Assembly (NCBI RefSeq): GCF_920987055.1
Contig: NZ_CAKLBX010000001.1
Coordinates: 2,652,501 to 2,716,500 of the forward strand
DNA: 64,000 bases
Reading direction: 5' to 3'
Source: Novosphingobium sp. CECT 9465
Lineage (GTDB): Bacteria > Pseudomonadota > Alphaproteobacteria > Sphingomonadales > Sphingomonadaceae
A program made the position numbers and the translations under genes. Under the pieces are notes generated by a model. The model searched no databases and was not told the DNA's origin. It saw nothing but the letters and a program-made list of their open reading frames with translations. Positions 8,826 to 18,043 of the stretch are shown here, in pieces. Each line of letters opens with the position of its first letter. Position 1 is the stretch's first letter.

Positions 8826-10378
8826 TCGGCTGCATCCCGATCAGCGGGAGCCACCCCAAAATCCTCAGGCCAATGGCGCAGCGCCGACAGCACCGGATAA
8901 GGCGTGAATCCGCCCAACGCGCAAAGCGAGCCGAACTTCATCGTTTCGCACAAGTCCTCCAGAAGCGTGATGTCGTCACCCAGTGTGCGCGGCGTCTTGT
9001 TCGCATTATGCATCTGCGGCAGTGCCTCGACCTTGTCTGCCGCCCTGCCAGACCGGGCGCGAATACGGTCGATCAGTTCCACCCCGCGCGTTGATCCGAT
9101 CCGGCACGGCGTACATTTCCCGCACGATTCCACCGCGCAGAAATTCATCGCGAACCGCGCCTGCGCGCTCATGTCGGCGCTATCATCGAACACGGTCAGC
9201 CCGGCATGGCCGATCAGCCCGTCGTTGGCGGCAAAAGCCTCGTAATCGAAGGGCAAGTGAAATTCGGCAGGCGGGTGATAAGCCCCCAGCGGGCCACCCA
9301 CCTGCACCGCGCGCACCGGACGTCCCGATGCGGTTCCGCCGCCAACGGTCATCACCAGTTCGCCCAGCGTCACCCCGAAGCCGACCTCATACAGGCCGCC
9401 ATATTTGATATTGCCGGCAAGCTGGATCGGCATCGTGCCCTTTGACCGCCCGAACCCGACTTGCGCATAAGCCGCCGCGCCATTGGCCATGATCCACGGC
9501 ACCGCCGCCAGCGTCAGCACATTGTTGACGACCGTCGGCTTGCCAAACAGCCCCTCCAGCGCGGGCAGCGGCGGCTTGGCGCGCACTTCGCCGCGCTTGC
9601 CCTCAATGCTGTTCAGCAGCGATGTTTCCTCGCCGCACACATAGGCGCCCGCGCCCACGCGCACTTCGGCCACGAAAGGCGCAACGATATGCGCCGAGGC
9701 CCTGACCGCTGCTTCCATCTTCGCAATCGCGTGCGGATATTCGCTGCGAATATAAACGTAGCCCTTTGTCGCCCCCACCGCGAGACCCGCAATCGCCATG
9801 CCCTCGATCAGCATGAAGGGATCGCCCTCCATCACCATGCGGTCGGCAAAGGTCGCGCTATCGCCCTCGTCGGCATTGCAGACGATGTATTTCCGGTCTG
9901 CCTCGGCATTGGCGACAGTGGTCCACTTGATTCCCGCCGGAAACCCCGCGCCGCCGCGCCCGCGAAGACCTGATTCGGTCACTTGAGCAATCGTCGCCAC
10001 AGGGCCGATCTCGCGCGCCTTGGCCAGCCCATGCCAGCCGCCATGCGCCGCATAGTCGTCAAGGCTCAACGGCCGTGTCTTGCCCGCCCGCGCAAACGTG
10101 AAGCGCTGCTGCCTGGCGATGAACGGGTGATCCTCGATCCGGCCTATGGCCTTGACCGAAGTGCCGCCGAGCACATCGGCGACGTCCGCCGGTTCAAGTG
10201 GGCCGAATCCCTGCCCGCCAATCTCCACCAACGGCTCCAGCCAATGCATCCCCCACGATGACACGCGCTCGACCTCGTAGCCAGCCGCCGTGAAAGCATC
10301 GGCCACTTCATCGGCACCGCAGGCCAGCGCCAGCGCGTCGTCGCTGATCCGCACCACTTTTGCTGTTTCGGCGGTCAT
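8822..10378 (-). CDS. fdsB: Formate dehydrogenase beta subunit (NADH:FMN module)
   Basis: A 518-residue protein that passes electrons from the Fe-S clusters of FdsA to NAD+. An N-terminal thioredoxin-like stretch of about 110 residues precedes a NuoF-like domain: VTESGLRGRGGAGFPAG with KWTTV (NADH/FMN site), YIVCNADEGDSATFADR, and the C-terminal [4Fe-4S] ligands in ESCGKCTPCRIGSTRG. The start MTAETAKVVR at 10378 overlaps the fdsG stop by 4 bases; a longer in-frame reading would run into fdsG. The end overlaps mobA. Family and role are secure. Confidence 0.96.
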   Translation of the reverse strand: MTAETAKVVRISDDALALACGADEVADAFTAAGYEVERVSSWGMHWLEPLVEIGGQGFGPLEPADVADVLGGTSVKAIGRIEDHPFIARQQRFTFARAGKTRPLSLDDYAAHGGWHGLAKAREIGPVATIAQVTESGLRGRGGAGFPAGIKWTTVANAEADRKYIVCNADEGDSATFADRMVMEGDPFMLIEGMAIAGLAVGATKGYVYIRSEYPHAIAKMEAAVRASAHIVAPFVAEVRVGAGAYVCGEETSLLNSIEGKRGEVRAKPPLPALEGLFGKPTVVNNVLTLAAVPWIMANGAAAYAQVGFGRSKGTMPIQLAGNIKYGGLYEVGFGVTLGELVMTVGGGTASGRPVRAVQVGGPLGAYHPPAEFHLPFDYEAFAANDGLIGHAGLTVFDDSADMSAQARFAMNFCAVESCGKCTPCRIGSTRGVELIDRIRARSGRAADKVEALPQMHNANKTPRTLGDDITLLEDLCETMKFGSLCALGGFTPYPVLSALRHWPEDFGVAPADRDAAE

Positions 10379-10788
10379 GCCAACTGCTCCACCAGTGCGC
10401 CCAGCTTTGCCGCATCGAGCCGAGCATGGACCTTTCCGCCTATCATCGCGTTCGGCCCCACGCTGCACAGGCCAAGGCAATAGACCGCCTCGATCCTCAC
10501 ACGCGGATTATCCGGCAACGCAGCGGCAAGCGCTTCAACGCCACGCGCCTGGCAGGCCTCGGCCCGACACAGCTTGAGCACGGCGTGCGGTTCGGGCACT
10601 TCGTGGAAATCATGATAGAAGCTGACCACGCCGTGCACATCGGCGCGGCTCAGGTTCAGGGCGCCCGCAATCGTGCGAATCGCCGGTTCCGATATGTGGC
10701 CATATTCCGCCTGCACATCGTGCAGGATGGGCAGCAATGGCCCTTCCCGTCCGGCGTGGGACGCAATGATCTGCTTCAACCTCTCCAT
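10375..10788 (-). CDS. fdsG: Formate dehydrogenase gamma subunit (2Fe-2S thioredoxin-like)
   Basis: A 137-residue NuoE-like protein. The four [2Fe-2S] ligands are visible as LCRAEAC and YCLGLCSVG, and the N-terminal helical part contains LPILHDVQAEYGHIS and GVVSFYHDF, both typical of NuoE/FdsG. It forms the diaphorase module with FdsB. It is the first gene of the fds operon, starting at an ATG at 10788, with 260 bases separating it from the divergent bioB. The promoter should lie in that gap; I see no clear -35/-10 pair. Confidence 0.95.
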   Translation of the reverse strand: MERLKQIIASHAGREGPLLPILHDVQAEYGHISEPAIRTIAGALNLSRADVHGVVSFYHDFHEVPEPHAVLKLCRAEACQARGVEALAAALPDNPRVRIEAVYCLGLCSVGPNAMIGGKVHARLDAAKLGALVEQLA

Positions 10789-10946
10789 GACGCCCAGAAT
10801 ACTCCGATGCTATTTTGTAAGCAACACATACAATCAAGCCCGTCCATCTGTCGATAGCGTCCTGATCCAAAGGGCAGGACAAGACCAGCCCGCAAGCAGC
10901 AATATAGCATTTCGCGGGGGCAATGCCGCAGCCATTGCATCGCGTG

Positions 10947-10972
10947 AAATGCAAAGTGCGAATTTGCAATTT
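10947..10972. promoter_or_regulatory. Imperfect inverted repeat between divergent fdsG and bioB
   Basis: AAATGCAAA and TTTGCAATTT face each other across a 7-base spacer in the 260-base gap between fdsG and bioB, 77 bases before the bioB start. The symmetry suits a dimeric regulator. It does not match the alphaproteobacterial BioR box (TTATnnATAA-like) as I remember it, so the binding protein is unknown. Confidence 0.3.
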
Positions 10973-11048
10973 TACGAATTCACTACAGCATGACGGCGAA
11001 ATTTCGGTTATGGGCCTCGCAAAGACCTGAATCCGAAGGACGCCAGCC

Positions 11049-12149
11049 GTGCAAGAGACCATGCTCCAGCCGCGAGAATCGACCGTCACCACCGACGCGT
11101 TCACCACTGGAGCGTCCGCCCTGCCTGCCTGCCGGAATGACTGGACGCGCGAAGAAATCGCCGCGCTGTTCGATCTGCCGTTCACCGAACTGGTGTTTCG
11201 TGCCGCGCAAGTGCACCGCGCGCACCATCGCGCTGGCGAAGTGCAGCTTTGCACCCTGCTCTCGATCAAGACCGGCGGCTGCCCCGAAGATTGCGGCTAC
11301 TGTTCGCAATCGGTGAAGGCCGACAGCGGCATCGAAGCCACCAAGCTGATGGAAGTGCAGAAAGTTCTGCAATCTGCCGCACAGGCCAAGGACAACGGAT
11401 CGAAGCGTTTCTGCATGGGTGCAGCATGGCGCAATCCGAAGGACCGCGACATGCCCGCGATCATCGCCATGGTGAAGGGCGTGCGTGAAATGGGCATGGA
11501 AACCTGCATGACGCTGGGCATGCTCACCCCGTCGCAGGCCAACCAACTCGCCGAAGCGGGCCTCGATTACTACAACCACAACATCGACACCTCGCCCGAA
11601 CGCTATGGCGAAGTAATCACCACGCGCACTTTCGCTGACAGGTTGCAAACGCTCGATACGGTGCGCAACGCCGGGATCAACGTATGTTCGGGCGGCATCG
11701 TCGGCATGGGCGAAACACGCGCCGATCGCGTCGGCTTCGTCCATGCGCTGGCCACGCTGGAACAGCACCCCGAAAGCGTACCGGTCAACGCGCTGGTCCC
11801 GGTCAAGGGCACCGTTCTGGGCAACATGCTGGCCGATACACCGCTCGCCAAGATCGACGATATCGAATTCGTCCGCACCGTGGCCGTGGCGCGCATCACC
11901 ATGCCGCTGTCTATGGTGCGCCTTTCGGCGGGACGCGAATCCATGAGCGAGGCAACGCAAAGCCTGTGCTTCATGGCAGGCGCGAACTCGATCTTCACCG
12001 GCGACAAGCTGCTCACCGCCGCTAATGCCGGAGACGATGCCGACGCGGCAATGTTCGCCCGCCTTGGTCTGAAGCCGATGGAAGGCGATGAACCGCTGCG
12101 CGCAATGAAGGCAGCAGTCGGAGGCTGTTCGGGGGGCTGCGCGGCCTGA
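11049..12149 (+). CDS. bioB: Biotin synthase
   Basis: A 366-residue radical-SAM enzyme that inserts sulfur into dethiobiotin, the last step of biotin synthesis. The SAM-cluster motif is [11 protein letters not shown] (about residues 78-88). Downstream are [34 protein letters not shown] and the Arg-containing [10 protein letters not shown] that binds the auxiliary [2Fe-2S] cluster. The GTG at 11049 is chosen because GAAGGA lies 8 bases upstream; an ATG at 11061 is an alternative. The end GGCSGGCAA is typical. It shares TGATG with bioF, starting a bioB-bioF-bioD unit. Confidence 0.97.
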   Translation: MQETMLQPRESTVTTDAFTTGASALPACRNDWTREEIAALFDLPFTELVFRAAQVHRAHHRAGEVQLCTLLSIKTGGCPEDCGYCSQSVKADSGIEATKLMEVQKVLQSAAQAKDNGSKRFCMGAAWRNPKDRDMPAIIAMVKGVREMGMETCMTLGMLTPSQANQLAEAGLDYYNHNIDTSPERYGEVITTRTFADRLQTLDTVRNAGINVCSGGIVGMGETRADRVGFVHALATLEQHPESVPVNALVPVKGTVLGNMLADTPLAKIDDIEFVRTVAVARITMPLSMVRLSAGRESMSEATQSLCFMAGANSIFTGDKLLTAANAGDDADAAMFARLGLKPMEGDEPLRAMKAAVGGCSGGCAA

Positions 12150-13297
12150 TGGCAGACACTTCAACCCGGACGGGCAATATCTGGAGTACCCACACCGCCG
12201 ATCTCGCCGCCTTGGGCGAAAAGGCGCGGCTGCGCTCGCTGTCCCCGCGCAGGGGCGTTGACTTTGCTTCGAACGATTACCTTGCGATGTCCACCTCGCC
12301 GCGCCTTGCCCGCGCGGTGCGGGATGCCATCGCGCGCGGCGTACCGCTGGGTTCGGGCGGATCGCGGCTGCTGCGCGGCAACGATCCCGAACACGAACTT
12401 CTGGAAGAAGAGGCCGCGCGTTTCTTTGGCAGTGAGGCTGCGCTGTTCTTCTCTTCAGGCTACGCCGCCAATGTCGCGCTGCTCTCCACCCTGCCCCAGC
12501 GCGGTGACCTTATCGTCTATGACGAACTCGTCCATGCCTCCATGCATGAAGGCCTGCGCCTGACCCGCGCCACCGCCGTCAGCGCCGCGCACAACGATCC
12601 GCAAGGCTTCGACGATGCCGCGCGAACGTGGCGCGCCAATGGCAACACAGGCCGCATCTGGCTGGCGTTCGAAACGCTCTATTCGATGGATGGCGATATC
12701 GCGCCCGTGGCCGAAATGGCCCGTGTTGCCGAACGCCACGATGCCATCATGCTGATCGACGAAGCCCACGCTACCGGCGTGTTCGGACACGATGGACGCG
12801 GCCTTGCCTGCGATCTTGACGGTCGGCCCGATACCGTGGTCCTGCGCACCTGCGGCAAGGCGCTGGGCTGCGAAGGGGCGCTTGTGCTCGGTCCCCGGAT
12901 TGTCAGGGATTTCCTGGTAAATCGGGGCCGTCCGTTCATCTTCTCAACCGCGCCATCGCCGCTCATCGCCGCCGCCGTGCGCGAAGCCATCTGCATGCTG
13001 GCGGATGAACCTGAACGCCGAGAATCGCTCAAGGATCTTGTGATCCATGCCGAAGCCGTGCTAGGTCGCCACGGAGCCATCGCCACCGGATCGCAGATCC
13101 TGCCGCTGATCCTGCACGATGATGCCCGCACCATGGCCGTTGCGGCCGCACTTCAGGCCAGGGGCTTCGATGTGCGCGGCATTCGCCCGCCCACCGTCCC
13201 TCAGGGCACCAGCCGGTTGCGCATCTCGCTGACGCTCAACACCAGCCGGAGCGATGTCGATGCATTGGGCGCAGCACTGGCGGACGCGCTGGGATGA
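12149..13297 (+). CDS. bioF: 8-amino-7-oxononanoate synthase
   Basis: A 382-residue PLP enzyme that condenses pimeloyl thioester with L-alanine. Visible motifs are FASNDYLAMS, GSGGSRLLRGN, FFSSGYAANVAL, DELVHASMHEG, the PLP-binding IDEAHATGVFG and RTCGKALGCEGA, whose Lys should form the Schiff base. The ATG overlaps the bioB stop and the end overlaps bioD by 4 bases (ATGA). Length and motif order are normal for BioF; the paralogues Kbl and HemA are less likely given the position between bioB and bioD. Confidence 0.95.
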   Translation: MADTSTRTGNIWSTHTADLAALGEKARLRSLSPRRGVDFASNDYLAMSTSPRLARAVRDAIARGVPLGSGGSRLLRGNDPEHELLEEEAARFFGSEAALFFSSGYAANVALLSTLPQRGDLIVYDELVHASMHEGLRLTRATAVSAAHNDPQGFDDAARTWRANGNTGRIWLAFETLYSMDGDIAPVAEMARVAERHDAIMLIDEAHATGVFGHDGRGLACDLDGRPDTVVLRTCGKALGCEGALVLGPRIVRDFLVNRGRPFIFSTAPSPLIAAAVREAICMLADEPERRESLKDLVIHAEAVLGRHGAIATGSQILPLILHDDARTMAVAAALQARGFDVRGIRPPTVPQGTSRLRISLTLNTSRSDVDALGAALADALG

Positions 13298-13914
13298 GCG
13301 CCTTCATCGTCACCGGGACGGATACGGGCATCGGCAAGACGATCTTCGCCGCCGCACTTACCGGTGCCTTGACGGCGCACTACTGGAAGCCGGTTCAGGC
13401 GGGGCTGGATGATGGCGCAGATCGCGATCATGTCGCGCTGCTTTCCGGCGTTCCGGCCTCGCACATCCTGCCCGAAGCCTATCGCCTCGCCACCCCTTGT
13501 TCGCCCCACCGCGCGGCGGAAATCGATGGCGTGGTGATCGATCCTGCGCGCCTTGTCCTGCCCGATGTGCGTCCTCTGGTGGTCGAAGGCGCAGGCGGCG
13601 CACTTGTTCCGGTCACGCGCAACACAACCTACGCCGATGTCTTTGCATGGTGGAACCTGCCGGTCATCATTGTGGCGCGAACCGCACTCGGCACGATCAA
13701 TCATTCGCTTCTCACCATCGAAGCGCTGCGTCATCGCGGCGTATCCGTTCACGGCGTGGCGTTCGTGGGCGATGCCAATGAAGACAGCGAAGCCACGATC
13801 TGCACGATGGGAGAGGCACGGCGGCTGGGCCGTCTGCCAATACTGAAAACGCTGGATGCGCGGACACTTGCCGACGCATTCGCCCGGAATTTCCATCTCG
13901 AAGATTTCACCTGA
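13294..13914 (+). CDS. bioD: Dethiobiotin synthetase
   Basis: A 206-residue ATP-dependent carboxylase that forms the ureido ring of dethiobiotin from 7,8-diaminopelargonate. The P-loop is at the start (VTGTDTGIGKTIFAAAL), followed by YWKPVQAG, PHRAAEIDG and VVEGAGGALVPVT. It overlaps bioF by four bases and is the last biotin gene here. bioA, which would make its substrate, is not adjacent in this window. The next gene downstream is convergent (the Lrp-type regulator), so the biotin unit ends here. Confidence 0.94.
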   Translation: MSAFIVTGTDTGIGKTIFAAALTGALTAHYWKPVQAGLDDGADRDHVALLSGVPASHILPEAYRLATPCSPHRAAEIDGVVIDPARLVLPDVRPLVVEGAGGALVPVTRNTTYADVFAWWNLPVIIVARTALGTINHSLLTIEALRHRGVSVHGVAFVGDANEDSEATICTMGEARRLGRLPILKTLDARTLADAFARNFHLEDFT

Positions 13915-13962
13915 TCTTTGGCCCGCGCCATTGAGGTACAGGGCACCAAGCCACAGTAGCCC

Positions 13963-14424
13963 TCACGCCCGATCCTTGATCGGCTCCATCACCACGAAAG
14001 TCGACGTGTTCGAAACATGCGGCAGGGTCGAGATCTTTTCGCCCAGCACCATGCGGAAACGGCGGATGTCTGCGGTTCGCACCTTCATCAGATAATCGAA
14101 ATTGCCAGCGATCATGTGGCATTCCTCGATTTCGGGAATGGCCATGACTCCGCGATTGAATTCGGCGAGCGCCTGTTCGCGCGTGTCGGAAAGTTTCACT
14201 TCGGTGAACGCAATGTGGTCCAGCCCCAGACGCGCCATGTCCAGCACGGCGCGAAATCCCTTGATCACGCCATCGTCGATCAGGCGCTTCAAGCGCACCT
14301 GACACGGCGTTTTGGACAAGCCGACCTGTTCGGCCAGTTCGGTGACCGGCATCCGCCCGTCTCGCGACAGGAGATCGATAATCTTGCGATCGAACTGGTC
14401 AAGTTGCCTGCCTGTTGCATCCAT
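13963..14424 (-). CDS. Lrp/AsnC-family regulator, probable PutR
   Basis: A 153-residue regulator: a winged helix-turn-helix in the first 60 residues (LDQFDRKIIDLLSRDGRMP, then ELAEQVGLSKTPCQVRLKRL) and an AsnC/RAM ligand-binding domain after it (AFTEVKLSD, ECHMIAGNFDYLMKVRT). It is transcribed away from putA with 91 bases between the starts. That arrangement is typical of PutR, the proline-responsive activator of putA in alphaproteobacteria. The family is certain; the PutR role is inferred from position. Confidence 0.9.
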   Translation of the reverse strand: MDATGRQLDQFDRKIIDLLSRDGRMPVTELAEQVGLSKTPCQVRLKRLIDDGVIKGFRAVLDMARLGLDHIAFTEVKLSDTREQALAEFNRGVMAIPEIEECHMIAGNFDYLMKVRTADIRRFRMVLGEKISTLPHVSNTSTFVVMEPIKDRA

Positions 14425-14515
14425 CGACGAATAATAGACTGCATATTTGATAAATTAAAGGCATGTTATCTACCTGTGGCCAACCATAGGTCGGATTGCC
14501 GGAATATTTGGTGGT

Positions 14516-17500
14516 ATGTGCTGCCAGATGACCAAGCCCACCCCCTTCGAACACTTCGCGCCAGCGCTTGCCACGCCCACGGCCTTGCGCCGCGCCATTA
14601 CCGACGCCACGCGCCGTGCCGAACGTGATTGCGTGAAAGCGCTGCTGCCGGAGGCAACGCTGCCGGCAGCGGTCGCTGCTTCGGCGCAGGCGCTCGCCCG
14701 CAAACTGGTTGAAACGCTGCGCGAAAAGCCGCGCGGCAATGGCGTGGAACAACTGGTGCAGGAATACGCGCTGTCCACGCAGGAAGGCGTTGCCCTGATG
14801 TGCCTTGCCGAAGCGCTGCTGCGCATACCTGACAACGCCACGCGCGACGACCTTATCCGCGACAAGATTGCCGGGGGAAACTGGTTGGCACACCTTGGCG
14901 GTGATCGCTCGCTGTTCGTCAACGCCGCCACCTGGGGCTTGGTCGTCACGGGCAAGCTGACCGCAAGTGTGGATGACAGCGGTCTGGGCAATGCGCTCAC
15001 GCGCCTGCTGGCACGGGCAGGCGAACCCGTAATCCGGCGCGGCGTCGATCTTGCCATGCGGATGATGGGCGAACAGTTCGTCACCGGCGAAACGATTGCC
15101 GAAGCGCTGAAGCGGGCGCGCCCGCTGGAAAGGCGCGGCTTCCGCTACAGCTACGACATGCTCGGCGAAGCAGCGATGACCGCACGGGACGCCGACCGTT
15201 ACTACGCCGATTACGAAACCGCGATCCACGCCATCGGCATGGCGTCGGCAGGGCGCGGCGTCTATGATGGCCCCGGCATCTCGATCAAGCTGTCAGCGCT
15301 GCATCCGCGCTACGCCCGCGCGCAGCAGGCGCGCGTGATGGCCGAACTGCTGCCACGCGTGAAGGCGCTGGCGAAACTGGCAATGCGTCATGACATCGGT
15401 CTCAATATCGACGCCGAAGAAGCGGATCGCCTGGAACTGTCACTTGACCTTCTCGAAGCCCTTGCGATGGACCCTGAACTGGCAGGCTGGAACGGCCTCG
15501 GCTTCGTCGTCCAGGCTTATGGCAAGCGCTGCCCGGCGGTGATCGACTGGATCGTCGATCTCGCCCGCCGCGCTGGCCGCCGGATCATGGTCCGGCTGGT
15601 CAAGGGTGCCTACTGGGATGCAGAGATCAAGCGCGCGCAAGTGGACGGCCAGGCCGACTTTCCCGTCTATACCCGCAAGGCGCATACCGATGTCGCCTAT
15701 ATCGCCTGCGCCCGCCGCCTGCTTGCCGCGCGCGATGTTGTGTTTCCCCAGTTCGCCACGCACAATGCGCAAACACTGGCCACGATCTACCGCATGGCCG
15801 GACCGGATTTCACCATCGGCAGTTACGAATTCCAGTGCCTCCATGGCATGGGCGAACCGCTCTATGACGAGGTTGTCGGGCCGGACAAGCTGGACCGTCC
15901 CTGCCGCATCTATGCCCCGGTGGGCACGCACGAAACGCTGCTCGCCTATCTCGTTCGTCGCCTGCTGGAAAACGGCGCGAACTCATCGTTCGTGAACCGG
16001 ATCGCCAATCCACAAGTGCCGGTCGAAGATATCATCGCCGACCCGGTGGCGCAGGTCACCGCCGCTGCTGATCCCGGCGCACCCCATCCGCTGATTGCCC
16101 TGCCCCGCGCGATCTTCCCCGATCGCCGCAACAGCGCCGGGCCAGACCTTGCCGACGAGGCAACGCTGGGCAGGCTGAGCCAGCGCTTCACCGCCGTTTC
16201 AAGGCTGGTCCGCCATGCCGCGCCCACGGCCGAATTGCCCGCTGGCCCTGCGCGTGCCGTCCGCAATCCCGCCAATCATGCCGATATCGTCGGCATGGTC
16301 CGCGAGGTGTTGCCAGAAGCTGCGGCCCAGGCCCCGCACATCTCGGCTACCTCGCGCTGGAGCCAGACGCCCGTCGCCACGCGCGCGATCATCCTCGAAC
16401 GCGCGTCCGATGCGATGCAGGCCGCCTTGCCCGAACTCATCGCGCTGATCGTGCGCGAGGCGGGCAAATCGGTGCCCAACGCCGTGGCCGAAGTGCGTGA
16501 AGCCATCGATTTCCTGCGCTATTATGCGTCGCAAGCCCCATTGCTGGCGGGGTCGCTTCCGCTCGGAACCGCGCTATGCATCAGCCCGTGGAACTTCCCG
16601 CTGGCGATCTTTACCGGACAGATTGCCGCCGCGCTGATGGCGGGCAATCCCGTGCTGGCAAAACCGGCAGAGGAAACGCCGCTGATCGCATCGGAAGCCG
16701 TGCGTATCCTGCACGAAGCGGGCGTACCCGATGACGCCCTCATCCTGCTGCCGGGCGATGGCACGATAGGCGCCAGCCTTGTCGCTGCGCCGGAAGTGTC
16801 GGCCGTGCTGTTCACCGGATCGACCGAAGTCGGCCGCCTGATCCAGCGCCAATTGGCAACGCGCCTGTCTGCCCCAGGCCGGCCCGTCCCGCTGATCGCG
16901 GAAACCGGCGGGCAGAACGCGATGATCGTCGACAGTTCGGCCCTTGCCGAACAGGTCGTCGCCGACGTGATCGCCTCGGCCTTCGACAGCGCGGGCCAGC
17001 GCTGTTCGGCCCTGCGCGTATTGTGCTTGCAGGAAGACGTGGCAGACCACGTGCTCGCAATGCTCAAGGGTGCATTGGCCGAACTCCACATAGGCACTAC
17101 CGATCGCCTCAGCGCGGACATCGGCCCGGTCATCACTGCCCAGGCGCGGGACGGGATCGAGGCCCACATCGCCGCTCTGGCAGCCAAGGGCTGCCCGGTC
17201 CACCGTTTGGCGCTCGGCCCGGAAACCGCTGGCGGCACGTTCGTCGCCCCCACGATCATCGAATTGCCGGACCCCGCGCTGCTCACCCGCGAAGTGTTCG
17301 GCCCTGTCCTCCACGTCATCCGTTTTCCGCGGTCAGGCATGGGCGCGATGGTCGATCGGATCAATGCCTGGGGCTATGGCCTGACCTTCGGCCTGCACAC
17401 CCGGCTGGATGAGACCATCACCCGGATCACTGCGAGGGCCAACGCGGGCAACATCTATGTCAACCGCAACGTGATCGGCGCGGTGGTCGGGGTTCAACCA

Positions 17501-17971
17501 TTCGGCGGCCACGGCCTGTCGGGGACCGGACCCAAGGCGGGCGGCCCGCTCTATCTGCGTCGTCTGGTGGCCAGCGCGCCTTCCGCTCCGGCCCTCGCGC
17601 TGGGAGAGCGCGAACTGATCGGGCCGGTGGGTGAGCGCAACATTCATGCACTGCGTCCCGTGGGACGTGTGCTCATCGCCGCGCAGCATCATGAACGCCT
17701 CGCTGCGCTGGAATCGCGCGTCAAAAGCCTTGGCGGAATCCCGGTCGTCGCCGATCCCGGCTGGCAAGCCCTTGGGCCGTTTGCGCGCGCCCTCGTCGAT
17801 GGCGACACCGCCTTCACGCTGGCCATCGCGCAGGCGGTGGCCGCGCTTGATGGCGCAATAGTCCCGGTACTTTGCCCGGCCGACGATGACGCCATGCTGA
17901 TCGGCGAAGTTTCGCTGTCGATCAACACGACGGCGGCCGGCGGCAACGCCAGCCTGATGGCAATGGCATAA
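14516..17971 (+). CDS. putA: Bifunctional proline dehydrogenase / glutamate-semialdehyde dehydrogenase
   Basis: An 1151-residue PutA that oxidises proline to glutamate in two steps. The N-terminal half holds the FAD-dependent PRODH barrel: GPGISIKLSALHPRYARAQ region, RLVKGAYWDAEIK, and FATHNAQT. The second half is the P5C dehydrogenase: ISPWNFPLAIFTGQ, FTGSTEVGR, catalytic Glu in AETGGQNA, catalytic Cys in DSAGQRCSALR, and a C-terminal tail from about 1000 onward. No ribbon-helix-helix domain is present at the N-terminus, so it is not self-regulating as in enterics, consistent with the divergent Lrp-type gene. ATG at 14516 or 14528 could be the start. Confidence 0.96.
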   Translation: MCCQMTKPTPFEHFAPALATPTALRRAITDATRRAERDCVKALLPEATLPAAVAASAQALARKLVETLREKPRGNGVEQLVQEYALSTQEGVALMCLAEALLRIPDNATRDDLIRDKIAGGNWLAHLGGDRSLFVNAATWGLVVTGKLTASVDDSGLGNALTRLLARAGEPVIRRGVDLAMRMMGEQFVTGETIAEALKRARPLERRGFRYSYDMLGEAAMTARDADRYYADYETAIHAIGMASAGRGVYDGPGISIKLSALHPRYARAQQARVMAELLPRVKALAKLAMRHDIGLNIDAEEADRLELSLDLLEALAMDPELAGWNGLGFVVQAYGKRCPAVIDWIVDLARRAGRRIMVRLVKGAYWDAEIKRAQVDGQADFPVYTRKAHTDVAYIACARRLLAARDVVFPQFATHNAQTLATIYRMAGPDFTIGSYEFQCLHGMGEPLYDEVVGPDKLDRPCRIYAPVGTHETLLAYLVRRLLENGANSSFVNRIANPQVPVEDIIADPVAQVTAAADPGAPHPLIALPRAIFPDRRNSAGPDLADEATLGRLSQRFTAVSRLVRHAAPTAELPAGPARAVRNPANHADIVGMVREVLPEAAAQAPHISATSRWSQTPVATRAIILERASDAMQAALPELIALIVREAGKSVPNAVAEVREAIDFLRYYASQAPLLAGSLPLGTALCISPWNFPLAIFTGQIAAALMAGNPVLAKPAEETPLIASEAVRILHEAGVPDDALILLPGDGTIGASLVAAPEVSAVLFTGSTEVGRLIQRQLATRLSAPGRPVPLIAETGGQNAMIVDSSALAEQVVADVIASAFDSAGQRCSALRVLCLQEDVADHVLAMLKGALAELHIGTTDRLSADIGPVITAQARDGIEAHIAALAAKGCPVHRLALGPETAGGTFVAPTIIELPDPALLTREVFGPVLHVIRFPRSGMGAMVDRINAWGYGLTFGLHTRLDETITRITARANAGNIYVNRNVIGAVVGVQPFGGHGLSGTGPKAGGPLYLRRLVASAPSAPALALGERELIGPVGERNIHALRPVGRVLIAAQHHERLAALESRVKSLGGIPVVADPGWQALGPFARALVDGDTAFTLAIAQAVAALDGAIVPVLCPADDDAMLIGEVSLSINTTAAGGNASLMAMA

Positions 17972-18043
17972 CGCCGCTTCTCTTCCTCCAGTTGCCGACA
18001 CCCTTTGAGATTGTTAGGCTGCCAAACGGAAGAGGAGCCGCAC

